Positions 9,202-17,738 of a stretch of 64,000 bases of DNA are shown in pieces (positions within the stretch are counted from its first letter, which is position 1; the number at the start of each line of letters is the position of its first letter). Source of the DNA: Nocardioides yefusunii. GTDB taxonomy: Bacteria; Actinomycetota; Actinomycetes; Propionibacteriales; Nocardioidaceae. The stretch spans positions 124,001 to 188,000 of the forward strand of contig NZ_CP034929.1 in NCBI RefSeq assembly GCF_004014875.1. The letters are read 5' to 3'. The notes beneath the pieces are model-generated. The model did no database searches. It saw nothing but the letters and a program-made list of their open reading frames with translations, and was not told where the DNA came from. A program made the translations under genes and the position numbers.

Positions 9202-10308
9202 ATGGCTTCGCGCCCCCGTACGTCCGGCCTGCGCCGCACCTTCGCCGCTCTCGGCGCCGTCGCGCTCCTCGGCGGGCTGGCCGCCTGTGGCTCCGACGAC
9301 GAGCCGGAGGCCGGCGAACGCGGCTCCGCGATCTCGGCCGAGCGCTGCGCCGAGAACGAGGCAGCCGGCCCGGTCACCTACATGTCGAGCTACTACTGGC
9401 AGGCCTCCGCCTCGATCCTCGAGGTCATCGCCGCCGACAAGCTCGGCTACTTCAACGACCTCTGCCTCGACGTCGAGCTGCAGGCCGGCACCGACACCAT
9501 CCAGGCCGCCAAGCTGGTCGCGTCGGGCAAGGTGTCGGTCGCCGCGATCAGCCAGCAGGACGTCATCACCAACAACGCCAACGGCATCAAGGTCACCGGC
9601 GTCTCCTCGTACTCCAACGCGGGTGCGGAGGTGCTGATCACCAACGACGACGTCACCGAGCTGAAGCAGCTCAAGGGCACCAAGCTCGGCCACAAGGGCT
9701 GGGTCCCGCTGAGCCTCACCGCGATGCTCGCCGAGAACGGGATCGACGCCGCCAAGGACGTCGAGCAGATCAAGGTCGGCTACGACCCCACCGTCCTGAC
9801 CCGCGGCCAGGTCGACTCCCTCACCGGCTTCCTCTCCAACGACGTCCGCCAGCTCGAGGCGGCCGGCGAGAAGGTCACCGTCTTCAAGCCCGCCGACTTC
9901 GGCGTCGCCGACTCCCTCGGCGGTCTCGCGGTGAACCCGGAGTTCGCCGAGAAGCACCCCACCGCCGTGCAGGACTTCCTGCGCGCCGCGTTCAAGGCGT
10001 TCCAGTACTGCGCCGAGGACGCCCATGTCGACGAGTGCATCGAACTCCAGGGCGAGCAGGCCGGCGCCGAGTCCGACCCCGCCCACGAGAAGGGCGTGTG
10101 GACCACCGAGTCGAAGCTTGCTGCGGAGAACCCGCTGCCGGGCAAGTTCGGTTCCGTCGACCTCGACAACGTCGTGAAGATGGCCGCTCAGGTCGGCACC
10201 TTCGCCGGCCTCGAGGTCACCGCCGAGGAGGCCAAGAGCTACTTCGACCCGTCCTTCGGTGACGCGGTCGTCGATGACTCCGGCGCCGTGGTCTGGCCCG
10301 CTCCCTGA
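9202..10308 (+). CDS. ABC transporter substrate-binding lipoprotein, NMT1/THI5-like
   Basis: 368 residues. A lipoprotein signal peptide ends in LAAC (Cys near residue 29), so it should be anchored outside the membrane. The body fits the NMT1/THI5-like binding-protein fold: a first lobe opening with the EVIAADKLGYF segment, then AAKLVASGKV and a second lobe from about residue 150. Such proteins bind nitrate, alkanesulfonates, taurine or thiamine pyrimidine precursors, and the ligand here cannot be chosen. An AGGAG site lies 6 nt upstream of the ATG. About 97 bp separate it from the permease, so it may have its own promoter (binding proteins are often made in excess). Confidence 0.9.
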   Translation: MASRPRTSGLRRTFAALGAVALLGGLAACGSDDEPEAGERGSAISAERCAENEAAGPVTYMSSYYWQASASILEVIAADKLGYFNDLCLDVELQAGTDTIQAAKLVASGKVSVAAISQQDVITNNANGIKVTGVSSYSNAGAEVLITNDDVTELKQLKGTKLGHKGWVPLSLTAMLAENGIDAAKDVEQIKVGYDPTVLTRGQVDSLTGFLSNDVRQLEAAGEKVTVFKPADFGVADSLGGLAVNPEFAEKHPTAVQDFLRAAFKAFQYCAEDAHVDECIELQGEQAGAESDPAHEKGVWTTESKLAAENPLPGKFGSVDLDNVVKMAAQVGTFAGLEVTAEEAKSYFDPSFGDAVVDDSGAVVWPAP

Positions 10309-10382
10309 TCCCTCACCGAGCCACCGCTGAGCCATCGCTGCCCTGCCGACGAACCCTCAGCAGGGCGCGTGAGCGCTCGTGC

Positions 10383-10425
10383 CACGACGGCCCGCCCACC
10401 CGTTCGGGTGGTGCGGGCCGTCGTG
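10383..10425 (+). terminator. Hairpin terminator after the ABC importer
   Basis: Arms of about 19-20 nt (CACGACGGCCCGC...) with one bulge and a GTTC loop, 75 bp after the lipoprotein stop. There is no T-tract, which is common for terminators in high-GC actinobacteria. The next gene's -10-like TACGGT follows at 10435. Confidence 0.75.
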
Positions 10426-10447
10426 CCTCAGGGCTACGGTGGGAAGC

Positions 10448-11263
10448 ATGGAGACCCCCCTCGGACCCGGTCGTTCAGCGGTGCCCTCTCCCGGGGACCC
10501 GGCGCACACCCAGTCCGGCCACCGGGTGCGTTTCGAGTGGGGCGGCCAGGGCGCTGCGACGGTGAAGGCGGACGTGGCCGTCGTCGTCGACGTGCTCTCG
10601 TTCACGACGTCGTTGACCGTCGCGGTCGAGCGCGGCATCGAGGTGTTTCCCTTCGAGTGGCGTGACTCCCGCGGCACCGAGCACGCCCTGCGCCACGGCG
10701 CGTCGCTGGCGGTGAGCCGGATCGAGGCGAAGGCCGACGCCCGCCACGTCTCGATCTCCCCGACCGCGATCAACCAGATGGAGGGCATCGAACGTCTGGT
10801 GCTGACCAGCCCGACGGGCGCCAAGGTCGCGTTCTCGTTGATCGACTCCAAGACCAAGGTGGTCGCGGCGAGCCTGCGCAACGCCGACGCGGTCGCCGAC
10901 CACGTCGTGCGGGTCGCGGACGCGTTGGGACGCAAGCGTTCGGTGGTCGTGATCGCTGCCGGTGAGCAGTGGCCCGACGGCACACTGCGGCCCGGCGTCG
11001 AGGACCTGTGGGGTGCGGGCGCGGTGATCGCAGGTCTGGTGGAGCGTGGTCTCGACGACCTCTCGGTGGAGGCGCGCACTGCGCTGGCCGCCTACCTGGG
11101 CGTCGAGGACGGCATTCCGGACGCGATGCACCAGAGCGTCTCGGGCAAGGAACTGATCGAGCGCGGGTTCTCCGTCGACGTCGATCTCGCGGCGCAGGTC
11201 AACGTCTCCACCGTGGTGCCGGTGCTGCGCGGGGAGTCGTTCGTCCAGGCGCCCCAGTACTGA
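10448..11263 (+). CDS. ComB family (2-phosphosulfolactate phosphatase-like) protein
   Basis: 271 residues matching the ComB family across its length: ADVAVVVDVLSFTTS near the N-terminus, then SPTAIN, LTSPTGAK and GAGAVIAGL. Characterised ComB removes phosphate from 2-phosphosulfolactate in coenzyme M synthesis in methanogens. An actinobacterium is not expected to make coenzyme M, and no comA or comC is nearby, so the substrate is probably another phosphorylated hydroxy acid or is unknown. TACGGT ends 7 nt before the ATG, which supports a leaderless start. Confidence 0.85.
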   Translation: METPLGPGRSAVPSPGDPAHTQSGHRVRFEWGGQGAATVKADVAVVVDVLSFTTSLTVAVERGIEVFPFEWRDSRGTEHALRHGASLAVSRIEAKADARHVSISPTAINQMEGIERLVLTSPTGAKVAFSLIDSKTKVVAASLRNADAVADHVVRVADALGRKRSVVVIAAGEQWPDGTLRPGVEDLWGAGAVIAGLVERGLDDLSVEARTALAAYLGVEDGIPDAMHQSVSGKELIERGFSVDVDLAAQVNVSTVVPVLRGESFVQAPQY

Positions 11264-11299
11264 GGAGCCCGGACAGGGGATTGCCCTGCGTCGTTCGGG

Positions 11300-11644
11300 T
11301 CAGTCCAGCGGACGCGGCGGCAGCAGTGGCGCGACGGTGAAGCGCAGACCGGAGATGTCGGGGGCGATGTCGCCGCTCTCGGCCTCGGCGGCCAGCACCG
11401 CGGTCAGCGCGTCGGCGTAAGGGCCTTGGAACGAGACGGTGCCGTCCTCCAGGTCGGTGCAGACCACGAGGTGCGGGGCGTCGAGGTCCTGCACGCCCTC
11501 ACGGACGAGGTTCTCGACCAGGAGCCGGTTGATCCGGGTGCGGGCGTCGTCGCCGGTGAGGTCGAAGGGATCGGCGAACGGCTGTCCGGTGTGGGGCTGA
11601 CCCGCGTGGGGGAGGGCAGATTCGCTGGAGGCATCGAAGAACAT
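11300..11644 (-). CDS. Small protein of unknown function
   Basis: 114 residues on the minus strand, convergent with the ComB-family gene. The first 25 residues are rich in Ser, His, Gln and Pro and look disordered; the rest is acidic and probably alpha/beta (ARTRINRLLVENLV, then HLVVCTDLEDGTVSF). No membrane segment or known motif was found. The start chosen is the only ATG at the beginning of good coding character; a GGAAG lies about 8 nt upstream. It shares a 141-bp divergent region with the DUF2470 gene. Confidence 0.7.
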   Translation of the reverse strand: MFFDASSESALPHAGQPHTGQPFADPFDLTGDDARTRINRLLVENLVREGVQDLDAPHLVVCTDLEDGTVSFQGPYADALTAVLAAEAESGDIAPDISGLRFTVAPLLPPRPLD

Positions 11645-11785
11645 GTGGGCTTCCGGTTCGGGGGGTAACCGTGGGGCGCGGGACCTTCCCGCACGGAAGA
11701 GACGCGAGCATTCCGTGGGTATGACGTGGAAAATCGGAAGAAGTTCAACGAGCAACCACAGTGGCCTGCCCACTACGCTCGTTCC

Positions 11786-12106
11786 ATGACCACTCCTGCT
11801 CAGCCCGCACGTTTCGACGACGCTGTCGTGACCGGTGTCATCAGCCACATGAACGGCGACCACCTCGAGGACTCCCTCGACATCGTCCGCGCCTACGGCC
11901 AGCCCGACGCCACTGCCGCCTCGATGACCGACCTCGACACCGTCGAGGGTGTCTGGACGGCCGTCGTCGACGGTGCCGACGTCGAGGTCCGCGTCCCGTG
12001 GCCCGGCTCGCCGCTCACCGAGCGTCCCCAGCTCCGCGTCGCCGTCGTCGAGCTGCACACCGCGGCCCGCGAGAAGCTCGGCCTGCCGCCGGTCGCTCCG
12101 CACTGA
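11786..12106 (+). CDS. DUF2470 domain protein
   Basis: 106 residues that consist almost only of a DUF2470 domain: the HMNGDHLEDSLDIVRAYG segment near the N-terminus is typical, as is the later acidic strand region. In larger proteins this domain forms the C-terminal part of HugZ-like haem-degrading or pyridoxamine-oxidase-like proteins. A free-standing copy is common in actinobacteria and its role is not established. TACGCT ends 6 nt before the ATG, so the mRNA is probably leaderless. Confidence 0.85.
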   Translation: MTTPAQPARFDDAVVTGVISHMNGDHLEDSLDIVRAYGQPDATAASMTDLDTVEGVWTAVVDGADVEVRVPWPGSPLTERPQLRVAVVELHTAAREKLGLPPVAPH

Positions 12107-12125
12107 TCCTCTGACGACCTCTGAG

Positions 12126-12164
12126 GTGGAGGATCGCTGTCAACTGGTGACAGTGATCCTCCAC
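12126..12164. repeat. Palindrome family C, copy C1
   Basis: 39-bp palindrome with 17-bp arms GTGGAGGATCGCTGTCA and one G-T pair. It lies between convergent genes, 20 bp after the DUF2470 gene. An almost identical copy (C2) lies on the other side of the next gene. Confidence 0.88.
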
Positions 12165-12174
12165 TCCAGACAGG

Positions 12175-13104
12175 TCAGTTCGGTTCACAGCGGGGACAGC
12201 GGCGTACTGCCCCGGTCCAGCCGCGCGCCCGCAGCAACTCGGCCACCGTCCTGGCGGTCCGACACGGGTGCCCCACCACCTGACCCCAGCCGACCCGCAC
12301 GGTGACGTGCCCGGCCAGCAGTGCCGACGTGTCCCGTTCGAGGTCGCGGAACCGGTCGTGCGTCGAGGAGTGGTGGGCGCGACCGTCCAGTTCCACCACC
12401 ACCCGCTCGTCGCGGTGCACCACGTCGTGCCGTGCCCGCAGACCTTCCAGGCGGGCCTGACGTTCGCCCCGCGGTAGTCCGTGAGCGCGTTCCACGTCGG
12501 TGAGGTAGCGAAGTTCCAGCACCGAGTCGGTGCCGTCGACGAGATCGCCCACGACGTCGGTGAGCAACCGTCGCCGACGCAGAGCCCGCCGTCGGGAGAG
12601 CTCGGCCCTCAGCCGTTCCGGCGTCGTGGTCCGGTTGCGCACGGCGTCGGCCAGCACCGCGATCGCCGTCAGCTCGTCGTGAGCCGTGGCGGCGACCTCC
12701 ACGAGAGCCACCTCGGCCCGGACACGCGGGGGAGCGCCGTTCCACAGGACCAGCCCTTCGAGCCCGCTCACGCGGTGCACCCGGACACCGGACACCGAGT
12801 TCACACGTCGGGTCAGGTCGACTGCGACGTGCACCGGGCCAGAGGCACCCGCCCCGGCCGTCGTGGTCGGGGAGAGCGCTGAGGGTCCCCACAACGCGGC
12901 CGGGGCACCCAGCAGCACCGCAGCCCAGAGCCGTTGGCGGTGCGTCAGCGGCCCGTTGTGGTCGACCATCACGCCGGGGTGCACCCGGACGAGGTTGCGT
13001 CGACGCAGCAACCGTCGGACGTCGTTCTCGGTGAGGCCGCCCGCGAGGAGTTGGCGTCGTGACACCACCCCGTCCTGACGTCGCAGATGCTCGTGCGGAG
13101 TCAT
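12175..13104 (-). CDS. AbiEi-like wHTH plus DUF559 nuclease-fold protein
   Basis: 309 residues. The N-terminal 60 residues look like the winged helix of AbiEi-type proteins (VVSRRQLLAGGLTENDVRRL). The C-terminal 100 residues resemble DUF559/Vsr-like endonuclease folds, with VVVELDGRAHH and a later RD-x-ERD stretch (FRDLERD) that may hold the acidic metal ligands. Such fusions are abundant in actinobacteria and of unproven function; nuclease activity and a defence role are inference. The gene is enclosed by two copies of the same 39-bp palindrome (12126-12164 and 13165-13203), which may mean the unit moved or expanded together with them. Confidence 0.8.
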   Translation of the reverse strand: MTPHEHLRRQDGVVSRRQLLAGGLTENDVRRLLRRRNLVRVHPGVMVDHNGPLTHRQRLWAAVLLGAPAALWGPSALSPTTTAGAGASGPVHVAVDLTRRVNSVSGVRVHRVSGLEGLVLWNGAPPRVRAEVALVEVAATAHDELTAIAVLADAVRNRTTTPERLRAELSRRRALRRRRLLTDVVGDLVDGTDSVLELRYLTDVERAHGLPRGERQARLEGLRARHDVVHRDERVVVELDGRAHHSSTHDRFRDLERDTSALLAGHVTVRVGWGQVVGHPCRTARTVAELLRARGWTGAVRRCPRCEPN

Positions 13105-13164
13105 GCGGGGATCTTTGCGGAAGTGGAGTGGCCAGCGCTGATGCCCTGTGGACGAGTGCTCCGG

Positions 13165-13203
13165 GTGGAGGATCGCTGTCACCTGGTGACAGCGATCCTC
13201 CAT
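13165..13203. repeat. Palindrome family C, copy C2
   Basis: Arms match C1 (GTGGAGGATCGCTGTCA) and pair almost perfectly. It sits in a divergent intergenic region between the starts of the DUF559 gene and terD, where no transcript is expected to end. Confidence 0.88.
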
Positions 13204-13204
13204 G

Positions 13205-13239
13205 AGCGGGAGGGGTCCGGCTCGCAGACCCCTCCCGCT
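13205..13239. repeat. Hairpin upstream of terD
   Basis: Perfect 13-bp arms (AGCGGGAGGGGTC and its complement, 13227-13239) around 9 nt, directly next to copy C2. A -10-like TAGGAT follows at 13254, about 40 bp before the terD start, so this hairpin lies just upstream of the likely promoter. Confidence 0.75.
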
Positions 13240-13294
13240 GAGCCCGCTGCGCCTAGGATTCGGCCCGTCCAATGTTTTCAGGGAGGAGCAGCCC

Positions 13295-13879
13295 ATGGCT
13301 GTCAGTCTGTCCAAGGGCGGGAACGTCTCGCTCACCAAGGAAGCCGGAGCCGACGGCCTGCGTCGCGTCTCGGTGGGCCTCGGATGGGACGTCCGCACCA
13401 CCACCGGGGTCGACTTCGACCTCGACGCCTCAGCACTCGTCTGCGGTGAGAACGGCCGCGTCGTCAACGACGAGCACTTCGTCTTCTACAACAACCTTCA
13501 GACGCCGGACGGCCTCGTGCGCCACGCCGGCGACAACCGCACCGGCGCCGGTGACGGTGACGACGAGGTCGTCGAGGTGGACCTCGCCGACCTGCCCGCC
13601 ACGATCTCCCGCGTGGTCTTCCCGGTCTCGATCCACGACGCCGACGGCCGCGGCCAGAGCTTCGGTCAGGTGACCAACGCGTTCATCCGCGTCGTCAACC
13701 TGGAGAACGACGTCGAACTGACCCGCTACGACCTCTCCGAGGACGCCTCCACCGAAACCGCCATGGTCTTCGGCGAGCTGTACCGCCACGGCACCGAGTG
13801 GAAGTTCCGGGCCGTCGGCCAGGGCTACGCCTCGGGCCTCGCGGGCATCGCCACCGACTACGGCGTGAACGTGGGCTGA
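13295..13879 (+). CDS. terD: TerD-family stress protein
   Basis: 194 residues covering a full TerD domain. The two conserved acidic clusters that bind calcium in characterised TerD are visible: GLGWD with DFDLDAS near residues 35-50, and [13 protein letters not shown] near residues 80-95. The C-terminal [19 protein letters not shown] is typical. TerD proteins are cytosolic, calcium-binding and linked to resistance to tellurite, phage, colicin and membrane stress; the true trigger is unsettled. GGGAGGAG lies 7 nt before the ATG. The TerC-like gene starts 4 nt after the stop, so they should be co-transcribed. Confidence 0.95.
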   Translation: MAVSLSKGGNVSLTKEAGADGLRRVSVGLGWDVRTTTGVDFDLDASALVCGENGRVVNDEHFVFYNNLQTPDGLVRHAGDNRTGAGDGDDEVVEVDLADLPATISRVVFPVSIHDADGRGQSFGQVTNAFIRVVNLENDVELTRYDLSEDASTETAMVFGELYRHGTEWKFRAVGQGYASGLAGIATDYGVNVG

Positions 13880-13883
13880 CCAG

Positions 13884-14975
13884 ATGATCTTCAAGACCTT
13901 CGGCTGGTCCTTCGCCGTCACGGTGGTCGGCCTCGTCGCCGCCTTCCTGTACGGCGGCCCCACCGCGATCGCGATCGCGACGATCCTCATCATCCTCGAG
14001 GTGTCGCTGTCGTTCGACAACGCAGTGGTCAACGCCCGCGTGCTGACCAAGATGTCGCACGCCTGGCGCAAGATCTTCCTCACCGTCGGCATCGTGATCG
14101 CCGTCTTCGGCATGCGACTGCTGTTCCCGCTGGTCGTCGTCGGTGTCACCGCCAAGATGAACCCGATCGACGCGTGGAGCCTGGCCATGGAGAAGGGCGA
14201 CCCCGACGTCCCCGGAACCTACGGCTACATCCTCAACGAGGCGCACCCCTCGATCGCCGCGTTCGGCGGCATGTTCCTGCTGATGATCTTCCTGAACTTC
14301 TTCTTCGAGCAGGGCAAGGAGCACCACTGGTTCGGCCCGGTCGAGCGCTTCATGGAGAAGTTCGGCGTCCTCGACGGCGCTGCCGTCATCGTCGCCCTGG
14401 CGACGCTGCTGGGCTTCGGCCTGACGTTCGCCGACCACACCCGCGACGTCCTCGTCTACGGCGTCATCGGCATCCTCACCTACCTGCTGGTCAACGGCAT
14501 GGGCGAGCTCTTCAACGCCGAGCCCGAGGGCGACGAGGAGATCGAGGGCTCCACCGGCGAGCTGATCCTGGCCACCGGCAAGGCCGCGTTCTTCATGTTC
14601 ATGTACCTCGAGGTCCTCGACGCGTCGTTCTCGTTCGACGGCGTGATCGGTGCCTTCGCGATCACCTCCGACCCGGTGATCATCGCCATCGGTCTCGGTG
14701 TCGGTGCCATGTACGTGCGTTCGCTGACGATCTACCTCGTCAACAAGGGCACGCTCAACGACTACGTGTACCTGGAGCACGGCGCGCACTGGGCCATCGG
14801 CGCCCTGGCCGTCCTGCTGCTCTTCACGATCGGGCACCACATCCCCGAGGTCGTCACCGGCCTGATCGGCGTCGGTTTCATCGCCGCCGCGTTCGGGTGG
14901 AGCGTGCGCCACAACAAGCTGCACCGCGACGACGAGGTCTCCTCGGAGCCCGAGCCCGAGCTCGCCGGAGTCTGA
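13884..14975 (+). CDS. DUF475/TerC-family integral membrane protein
   Basis: 363 residues with about nine hydrophobic segments and the acidic in-membrane motifs of the TerC/DUF475 group, such as LEVSLSFDNAVVNA near residues 35-50 and EVLDASFSFDGVIGAF near 245-260. These paired FDN/FDG motifs suggest metal-ion handling. TerC-like proteins interact with TerD-type proteins at the membrane, and related members export manganese. The gene follows terD by 4 nt. A 20-bp perfect terminator comes 39 nt after its stop. Confidence 0.92.
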   Translation: MIFKTFGWSFAVTVVGLVAAFLYGGPTAIAIATILIILEVSLSFDNAVVNARVLTKMSHAWRKIFLTVGIVIAVFGMRLLFPLVVVGVTAKMNPIDAWSLAMEKGDPDVPGTYGYILNEAHPSIAAFGGMFLLMIFLNFFFEQGKEHHWFGPVERFMEKFGVLDGAAVIVALATLLGFGLTFADHTRDVLVYGVIGILTYLLVNGMGELFNAEPEGDEEIEGSTGELILATGKAAFFMFMYLEVLDASFSFDGVIGAFAITSDPVIIAIGLGVGAMYVRSLTIYLVNKGTLNDYVYLEHGAHWAIGALAVLLLFTIGHHIPEVVTGLIGVGFIAAAFGWSVRHNKLHRDDEVSSEPEPELAGV

Positions 14976-15013
14976 ACCACTCCTGTCCGCCACGAGCGGG
15001 CGCTGCACCACTT

Positions 15014-15057
15014 CCTGCGCGGGTGGGGCCGGGGCATCCCGGCCCCACCCGCGCAGG
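15014..15057 (+). terminator. Terminator after terD-terC
   Basis: Perfect 20-bp arms (CCTGCGCGGGTGGGGCCGGG) with a GCAT loop, followed by TTT. It closes the terD-terC transcript. Confidence 0.9.
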
Positions 15058-15128
15058 TTTCGTTACCCTGTTCGGGCCGGCGACGTAGCCTGCCCGCCAC
15101 GAACCACGACCACTGCGACAGGGGTGTC

Positions 15129-16325
15129 ATGCAGGACCTGAAGGCGATGGTTCAGCGAGACCTGGACCGGTTGAAGGACGCCTTCCTCGACCTTGACCGC
15201 ATTCAGCGCCTCACCGCCGAACTCGTCAGCGACTACGCCCGCCTGCTGCCCGACCGGGCCCGCAGTTCCAGCCTCGTGCCGCGCCACACCCAGCTCGAGA
15301 CCCGTGCCCACGGGCTCGTCGAGGAGTACCTGAACCTCGTCACGCAGTACGAGGACGTCGAGGCTCTGCGTCCTCCGCGTCTGCAGGAGGCCGGCAGTTC
15401 GTACCACCGCCTCGCGGAGCAGTTGGAGCAGGCCGCCGGCGATCTCGAACGCTTCCTCGACGGCGCTCAGAGCGAACTCTCCAAGGTCGGGGACCTGAAG
15501 TCGTCCTACGCGTCCACGCAGGCCCAGGCGGTCGCCGCACTCGACCGCGCCCACGCGGCGTGGCAGCACCTGCGTGACGTCGACGGTCTGGAGTCCCCGG
15601 ACGCCGACCTCGCGTTCGCCCGTGCCCGGGTCGCCGCTCGCGCCGCGCAGGCCTGGACGCCGCAGCAGCCGATCACCGTGCTGGAGGACGCCGTCCGGCT
15701 GACGGTCGAGAACGCCGACGCGTGCGTCGAGGCAGCCCAGGCGTTCCCTGCGCAGGTGACGCGCCTGCGCACGCGCGCATCGAGCTTGCGGACCCGCCTC
15801 GCGGGCGTCGAGCACCGCACGGAGACCCGCGAGGAGAACATGGCGGCGCTGCGCCGTGAGTTCGCCTACGGCAACTGGGACGACATCCAGTTGACCCTGC
15901 AGGACGACCCGGTCGCCGGGGCGCGCGACGCGATCGCGCGCCTGGAGCAGGCCGTCGTCGTGGAGGACTGGGCCGCAGCCTCACAGGCCCGCGACGACGC
16001 CGAGTCCGAGCTCCGCAAGGCCGAGGCCCTGGTCGACGCCCCACGTCGTCGCCTGGAGGAGCTCCGGATGTTCCGTGCCGACCCCGAGGCCCGTGCCTCA
16101 CGTGCGAGGTTCGCGTTGCGCGACGCCCAGTTGTTGGTCACCAGCGGTGACCCTGCCCGGCTGCGGACGTTCGGACCGCAGCTCGATGCGCAGCTCGCCC
16201 GGATCGACACCGCGCTGGCCGGTCTGGTGGGACGCAACCCCGACTTCCGGGCCTGCCTGCGCGACCTCGACGCGGTGGAGGAGGCGGTCGCGGGGATCGT
16301 TGCCCGTTACCGCTCGGCCCGCTGA
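15129..16325 (+). CDS. Cytosolic coiled-coil protein in the ter island
   Basis: 398 residues, almost entirely helical with long heptad-like stretches and many Ala, Glu, Arg and Leu. No membrane segment, signal or catalytic motif is seen. A less regular patch around residue 240 (FAYGNWDDIQLTLQDDP) may be a small folded domain or hinge. Ter islands often encode uncharacterised coiled-coil partners, and location suggests a scaffold or regulator for TerD/TerC, but this is inference. An AGGGG lies 7 nt before the ATG. The gene has its own bidirectional terminator downstream. Confidence 0.82.
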   Translation: MQDLKAMVQRDLDRLKDAFLDLDRIQRLTAELVSDYARLLPDRARSSSLVPRHTQLETRAHGLVEEYLNLVTQYEDVEALRPPRLQEAGSSYHRLAEQLEQAAGDLERFLDGAQSELSKVGDLKSSYASTQAQAVAALDRAHAAWQHLRDVDGLESPDADLAFARARVAARAAQAWTPQQPITVLEDAVRLTVENADACVEAAQAFPAQVTRLRTRASSLRTRLAGVEHRTETREENMAALRREFAYGNWDDIQLTLQDDPVAGARDAIARLEQAVVVEDWAAASQARDDAESELRKAEALVDAPRRRLEELRMFRADPEARASRARFALRDAQLLVTSGDPARLRTFGPQLDAQLARIDTALAGLVGRNPDFRACLRDLDAVEEAVAGIVARYRSAR

Positions 16326-16330
16326 ACGTG

Positions 16331-16371
16331 CACAACGGCCCGCTCCCTCGTCGGGGGAGCGGGCCGTTGTG
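16331..16371. terminator. Bidirectional terminator between convergent ter genes
   Basis: Perfect 17-bp arms (CACAACGGCCCGCTCCC) around 7 nt, exactly in the 54-bp gap between the convergent coiled-coil gene and the minus-strand TerD-family gene. Confidence 0.92.
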
Positions 16372-16379
16372 CGTACGGG

Positions 16380-16958
16380 TCAGAGGTACGGCGTGATCGC
16401 CGGCAGCAGCTGCTGGAACGTGCGGCCGTTGGCGATCGCACCGATCGCGGTCATCGACCAGCCAGCGCCGTCGCGCGAGACCTTCGACATGATCTGGGCG
16501 TTGTGGGTGCCCGAACCGGTGAGGTCGTAGCGCGCGATCTCCTGGCGGGTGGTCTCGTCGACCAGACGGCAGAAGGCGTTCTCGATCTGGGAGAAGTTCT
16601 GGCCGGTGAACGAGTTCACGACGAACACGATCTGCGCCACCGACGGCGAGACGCGGTCGAGGAAGACGGTCACGGACTCGTCGTCGCCGTCACCGTCACC
16701 GGTGAGGTTGTCACCGCTGTGCAGGACGGTGCCGTCCTTGCTCTTCAGCTGGTTGAACCAGACCTGGTCGAGGACGTTGCCCGCGGCGTCGTACATGACG
16801 GCGGAGGCGTCGAGGTCGATCGACTGGGACTTCACGCCGCCGAAGAACCCCTTCTTCTTGACGGCGTCCCACCCCAGGCCCATGCGGACGTGGGTGAGGG
16901 TGCCGCCGTCGTTCTTCTTCAACGAGACGGACTGGCCCTTGGCGAGGGAGACGGACAT
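16380..16958 (-). CDS. TerD-family protein, TerZ/TerX-like
   Basis: 192 residues. It keeps the calcium-site pattern (GLGWD, IDLDAS, GDNLTGDGDGDDE) but differs from the two close TerD copies: it has a KKKGFFGG insertion after GLGWD, and NSFTGQNFSQIENAF replaces the [13 protein letters not shown] type segment. These traits resemble the TerZ/TerX branch. AGGAG precedes the ATG by 5 nt. It lies downstream of the second TerD copy on the minus strand with a 54-bp gap, so the two probably form one operon. Confidence 0.92.
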   Translation of the reverse strand: MSVSLAKGQSVSLKKNDGGTLTHVRMGLGWDAVKKKGFFGGVKSQSIDLDASAVMYDAAGNVLDQVWFNQLKSKDGTVLHSGDNLTGDGDGDDESVTVFLDRVSPSVAQIVFVVNSFTGQNFSQIENAFCRLVDETTRQEIARYDLTGSGTHNAQIMSKVSRDGAGWSMTAIGAIANGRTFQQLLPAITPYL

Positions 16959-17012
16959 GGGTGCTCCTGGAGGATCGTGGTTCGGTGCGGTGGGTGGCGG
17001 TCGCGGTGCGGG

Positions 17013-17591
17013 TCAGCCGAGGCGGACGCCGTGGTCGGTGACGATCCCGACCAGGCCGGAGGCGTAGCCCTGGCCGACGGCACGGAACTTCCACTCGGCG
17101 CCGTGGCGGTAGACCTCACCGAAGAGCATCGCGGTCTCCAGGGAGGCGTCCTCGGAGAGGTCGTAGCGGGCCAACTCCTCGTTGTTGTCGCGGTTGACGA
17201 CGCGCACGTAGGCGTTGCGGACCTGGCCGAAGCTCTGGCCGCGGGACTCGCCCTCGTGGATGGTGACGGCGACGACGATCTTCGCGACCTCGGCGCCGAG
17301 GGCGTTCAGGTCGACCTCGATCGACTCGTCGTCACCGTCGACCGCGCCGTCACGGACGTCGCCACTGTGGCGCACGGCGCCGTCGGGGGTCGCGGTCTGG
17401 TTGTAGAAGACGAAGTGCTGGTCGGAGACGACCTTGCCGTCCTCGCGGCACACCAGGGCGGAGGCGTCGAGGTCGAACTCGGTGCCCGTGGTGGTGCGGG
17501 CGTCCCATCCGAGACCCACGGTGATGTTGGCCAGGGTCGGAGCGAGCTTGGTGAGGCTGACGTTCCCGCCCTTGGACAGAGAGACCGGCAT
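17013..17591 (-). CDS. TerD-family stress protein, second TerD copy
   Basis: 192 residues, clearly paralogous to the protein at 13295: it shares the [15 protein letters not shown] opening, the DFDLDAS-like and DGDDE acidic sites, and the C-terminal [10 protein letters not shown]. The middle loop differs ([17 protein letters not shown]), so the two copies are not a recent duplication. It heads a minus-strand pair with the TerZ-like gene and is divergent from the biosynthetic fusion gene, with a 147-bp shared promoter region. Confidence 0.94.
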   Translation of the reverse strand: MPVSLSKGGNVSLTKLAPTLANITVGLGWDARTTTGTEFDLDASALVCREDGKVVSDQHFVFYNQTATPDGAVRHSGDVRDGAVDGDDESIEVDLNALGAEVAKIVVAVTIHEGESRGQSFGQVRNAYVRVVNRDNNEELARYDLSEDASLETAMLFGEVYRHGAEWKFRAVGQGYASGLVGIVTDHGVRLG

Positions 17592-17738
17592 GTTTCCCCC
17601 GATAGGAGTCGTGGTGCCCGGGCGCAGAAGTCAGGTGGCCGCGGGTGGCGATTGGGTCACCCGGATCTTACAGAGGGGTGCGGAGGCCAATGGCAGACTT
17701 CCAGCGGGGCTTCCATCGGGGAAGCGCGATCTCCGGGA

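Noticed and set aside
10448..11263. ComB as evidence for coenzyme M synthesis
   Set aside because: No other pathway gene is present and coenzyme M is not expected in this type of organism; only family membership is claimed.
13295..17591. A dedicated tellurite-resistance operon
   Set aside because: TerD/TerC names are historical; nothing in the sequence shows tellurite as the true substrate or signal.
16503..17738. Upstream extension of the Ter fusion gene
   Set aside because: This part is antisense to two well-supported TerD-family genes.
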